From Symbiodinium natans (taxonomy: Eukaryota; Sar; Dinophyceae; Suessiales; Symbiodiniaceae), in assembly GCA_905221605.1 (NCBI GenBank), contig CAJNDS010002379.1, positions 627,501 to 691,500 of the forward strand: 64,000 bases of DNA. Direction: 5' to 3'. Positions within the stretch are counted from its first letter, which is position 1, and every line of letters starts with the position of its first letter. Shown here piece after piece: positions 61,374 through 64,000 of this stretch. Under the pieces are notes generated by a model that was given only the letters and a program-made list of their open reading frames with translations, was not told where the DNA came from and did not search any database. Made by a program: the position numbers and the translations under genes.

Positions 61374-61485
61374 CTAGGCTGCCCAGTAACCTCATAAAAA
61401 AGGGTGCCCATTTTTGCTCAGAGGGGTTTATAAGGGAGCCTAAACCCCCTAAAAAAGGGAATAAGGGTACTACTGGGCATCCTAG
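61374..61485. mobile_element. MITE-like element related to family A, compact copy
   Basis: Left CTAGGCTGCCCAGTAACC, right ACTGGGCATCCTAG. Compact counterpart of 45073-45252: here the interior keeps CCTAAACCCCCTAAAAAAGG instead of a long CCCTAAA array. Confidence 0.82.
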
Positions 61486-61859
61486 TAATAAAAACTACAT
61501 ATCCCAACTCTAATGATGATCCCGATTATAGATATTTAAGGACTATGGTCTGATGAAGACGTCCTACAGTTCCTGAAGTCCTTGGGCACCTGCGCAGCCG
61601 AAAATACTCGAAACTGGGGTTCGGGGTATGGAGGAAACCCAAACCCAAACCCTAAACCCGAAACCCTAAACCTCAGACCTGAGACAGTTCAGCAGAAGAG
61701 GCTGTCGGCCGATGGGATGGGCGCTCAGGGTCATGCATCCGCTCCTTTTCTAATGAGCAGCGATGTCCTAAACCGGATCGTGCTCCAAAAAAATGTTGTT
61801 TAAGGTTTAGGGTTGAGGGTTTAGGGTTTAGGGGGTTCCAAGGGCTTTTGTTCATGACA

Positions 61860-61967
61860 GGCGTTGCCGCTAGCCGTGCCGGTCTTCACCGGGACTCTGA
61901 AAAGCTGCAATTTCTTGTTTGTGAGGTTCTCGCCGACGGAGTTGTCGCGATCTGACTGCAGTTTCAA
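61860..61967 (-). CDS. candidate exon, 36 codons
   Basis: The minus-strand frame reads LKLQSDRDNSVGENLTNKKL then QLFRVPVKTGTASGNA, open over 108 nt. One of the most protein-like frames in the window. Family not recognised. Confidence 0.42.
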
Positions 61968-62660
61968 GCCATGTGTCCTCCCAATATGTTAACGACACTC
62001 CTGAACCCCAAGACCCAAAACCCTGAACCCCAGCTACATGTAGGGTTTAGGGTTTAGGGGTGTAAAGATTTTGGGTTTCGGGAAAGGTTTCGGGTTTGGG
62101 ACCCTAAGTATAAAATCAGTCGTCAAACGAAATTGGGCAGCTGCTGGCCACAAGCCCTAAACCCTAAACCCTGAACCCTAAACCCTAAACTGCCCTAAAC
62201 TGCCCTAAACTGCCCTAAACCCTAAACCCTAAACCCTAAACCCTAAAACCCTAAACCCTAAACCCCAAAACCTAAACCCCAAACCCTAAACCCTAAACCC
62301 TACACTGGTCCTAGGGGGCAAGACCGAGCAAAAAGGAGCTGGCGTGAATCAAACCGTCCTGGAGGCCAAAAGCCCTGAACCCTAAACCCTACAAACCCTA
62401 AACCCTACAAACCCTAAACCCTAAACCCTAAACCCTAGCCCTAAACCCTAAACCCTAAACCCGAAACCCTAAAAGCCTCAGGGCGCCTAAAGTACTAAGT
62501 TTCTATACAGGCACGTGGGCCCCGTAGCGCCTCTTCCTAAACCGTAAATCCCAAAAACCTCAAGCCTCGACAGTTTCTCACCCTAAACACCCTAAACCCC
62601 TGTACTACACCCCCCCTACATTCCCCCCTTTGCCTATTCTTTCTTGCTTCTTGCTTCTTA

Positions 62661-62843
62661 TCATGGGCTCCCCTGCTACCCTCCTCTATACTATCCCCCC
62701 TAGGTTGCACCCTTAAATAACCAAAAAAAACCTTAATTATTGGGGGGGGGGGGGAACCCAGGGGAGGGTAGTATGGGGGGTAGTACCCCTAAACCCTAAT
62801 CCCTAAACTAGTGTAGAGGGGGGTAGCAGGAAAACCCCCATGA
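62661..62843. mobile_element. MITE-like element, family C copy 4 with short repeat block
   Basis: Left CATGGGCTCCCCTGCTACCC, right GGTAGCAGGAAAACCCCCATG. CCCTAAACCCTAATCCCTAA (62788-62807) fills the same position as the longer block in copy 2, between GTAGTA and AGTGTAGAG. Confidence 0.82.
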
Positions 62844-62934
62844 TAAACCCGTAAGCCCTAAACCCTAAACCCTAAAACCCTAAACCCTAAACCCTAAACC
62901 CTAAACCCTAAACCCTAAACCCCCGTAGGCCCTA

Positions 62935-63022
62935 AGGGTGTGGCGTACCATGCTCCAGGCTTGGTTAGCATGGCGATCGCGCTTGCGCCGGGTAGACAGA
63001 ACCAGGAGACAACCCGGTGACA
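62935..63022 (-). CDS. candidate exon
   Basis: The minus-strand frame reads GCLLVLSTRRKRDRHANQAW then SMVRHTL. Hydrophobic then basic. Product unknown. Confidence 0.34.
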
Positions 63023-63339
63023 ACCCTAAACTCTAAACCCTGAAGGGTTTGGGGTTTAGGGAGGGCCTTAAAACTCTACTTCACATATAGAGTTCATGGC
63101 TAGAGAATAGTGGGCTATAAACCCCTAAACCCTAAACCCCAAGCCCTGGCCCTAAGCCCTAAACCGCAAAATCCTGCTCAAGGTACCTGTCACCCTCCAA
63201 ACCCTCCAAAGCCTACAGGCCCTAAACCCTAACCCCTAACCCCTAAACCCTAAACACTAAACCCTAAACCCTAAACCCCAAACCTTTTAAACCCTAAACC
63301 CTGAACCCTGAACCCTGAACCCTAAACCCTGAACCCTGA

Positions 63340-63436
63340 ACCCTGAACCCTAAACCCTAAACCCTACACCCTAAACCCTAAACCCTAAACCCTAAACCCT
63401 AAACCCTAAACCCTAAACCCTAAACCCTAAACCCTA
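63340..63436 (-). repeat. CCCTAAA array
   Basis: About 13 heptamers after a mixed CCCTGAA/CCCTAAA stretch (63290-63340). Confidence 0.96.
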
Positions 63437-63437
63437 C

Positions 63438-63503
63438 GCAGCGGGACGAAACCTCTGGGAGTAGCCCCGGTTCTCGGAGGTGATGGCCTCGGCTCCAGGG
63501 ATC
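63438..63503 (-). CDS. candidate exon
   Basis: The minus-strand frame reads PGAEAITSENRGYSQRFRPA, ending at a GTAGGG next to the CCCTAAA array. A second frame is open as well. Product unknown. Confidence 0.36.
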
Positions 63504-63655
63504 GGGTTTAGGGTTAGGGTTTAGGGTTTAGGGTTTAGGGTTTAGGGTTTAGGGTTTAGGGTTTAGGGTTTAGGGTTTAGGGTTTAGGGTTTAGGGTTTA
63601 GGGTTTAGGGTTTAGGGTTTAGGGTTTAGGGTTTAGTTTAGGGTTTAGGGTGTAG
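63504..63655 (+). repeat. TTTAGGG array, about 150 bp
   Basis: About 21 heptamers with two shortened units. With the array at 63340-63436 it brackets a 66-bp exon-like island in opposite orientations. Confidence 0.97.
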
Positions 63656-63672
63656 GGTTTAGGGTTTGGGGT

Positions 63673-63936
63673 TTATAGACATTGCATAGGGTTTGTGTCC
63701 GGAGTTTTGTCGGGTTTTGTCGGGCTGGAGGGGTTTTGCCTTTTTTTGTTTTTTTGTTTTTTTGGTTGTTAACCTTTTCTTGCTGACAACTTCAATTTTG
63801 GTTTTAGGCTTTCTTTCCCTCTTCAGGGCCCTGAAAGCCATGCTTTTGTCTGATTTTTGCACTGTGAAGGATGAAGGATTATTGCGCAAGCTGCTCGTAG
63901 TGAAACGCCTACAATTTCTATTTATCCTGGCCTTGA
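63673..63936 (-). CDS. candidate coding island, lysine-rich
   Basis: A minus-strand frame of about 85 codons is open across the whole 260-bp island. It contains MAFRALKRERKPKTKIEVVS and KKRLTTKKTKKQKKAKP, a very basic segment resembling nuclear, nucleolar or ribosomal proteins. The plus strand is also open as a phenylalanine/leucine-rich frame, partly because poly-T tracts translate as FFCFFVFLV. No family recognised. Confidence 0.36.
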
Positions 63937-64000
63937 GGGTTTAAGGCTTAGGGTTTAGGGTGTAGGGTTTAGGGTTTAGAGCTAGGGCTTAGGGTTTTAA

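Noticed and set aside
60953-61411. Frames rich in YIYIYMHVY
   Set aside because: Translation of TATATACA microsatellites.
1-64000. tRNA, rRNA or spliced-leader genes
   Set aside because: No cloverleaf-like, rRNA-like or dinoflagellate spliced-leader sequence was seen by eye. A tRNA or Rfam scan would be decisive.
1-64000. Bacterial operon with ribosome-binding sites
   Set aside because: No long intact frame, no Shine-Dalgarno-spaced starts, and repeat content typical of a eukaryotic nucleus.

Overview
The window looks like nuclear DNA of a dinoflagellate or a close relative. Three things point there: plant/alveolate-type TTTAGGG repeats in both orientations from end to end, fragments of Ty1/copia-like retroelement genes of the kind common in dinoflagellates, and no compact bacterial-style gene or operon anywhere. 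The genus cannot be told from the sequence. Other TTTAGGG lineages (plants, some algae) are less likely but not excluded.

The layout is a mosaic. Well over a hundred blocks of TTTAGGG or CCCTAAA (and variants such as TTCAGGG, TTTGGGG, TTTTAGGG, CCCTTAAA and TTTATAGGG) alternate with unique islands of mostly 50-250 bp. The blocks switch strand many times and never form one terminal array, so these are interstitial telomere-like repeats, not a chromosome end. A second layer is a set of short inverted-repeat (MITE-like) elements of 60-260 bp. At least ten families can be recognised by their termini, several with 3-9 copies here, and many copies carry a telomere-like block inside.

Two islands have recognisable homology, both on the minus strand and both broken: an integrase catalytic core (about 12.15-12.68 kb) and a copia-type RNase H (about 47.93-48.20 kb). 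Many other islands read on the minus strand as short, protein-like open frames, some bounded by AG acceptors and GT donors (GTAAGT, GTACGT, GTAAGC, GTGAGG). My working model is that part of the window is one or more minus-strand genes made of short exons whose introns are filled with telomere-like repeats and MITE-like elements. This is inference: a 30-codon island at this base composition is often open in some frame by chance, and in many islands the plus strand reads well too. Candidate exons therefore carry low to moderate confidence, and I do not assemble them into a gene. The only hint of a product is a possible enoyl-CoA hydratase C-terminus near 58.6 kb.

Region by region. 0-5 kb: exon-like islands and the first MITEs. 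5-13 kb: MITE families, long homopolymer G, two membrane-segment islands and the integrase relic. 13-27 kb: the longest pure telomere-like arrays, many exon-like islands and a TTCAGGG array. 27-45 kb: exon-like islands, hairpin elements and AT microsatellites. 45-53 kb: TTTGGGG and TTTATAGGG arrays, the RNase H relic and poly-G/C MITEs. 53-64 kb: the cleanest exon-like islands, including one with a start codon and two with stop codons, then more arrays.

The most striking observation is that at least six telomere-like blocks are flanked by short direct duplications of unique sequence (12-26 bp). This is the footprint expected if blocks were inserted at staggered breaks.
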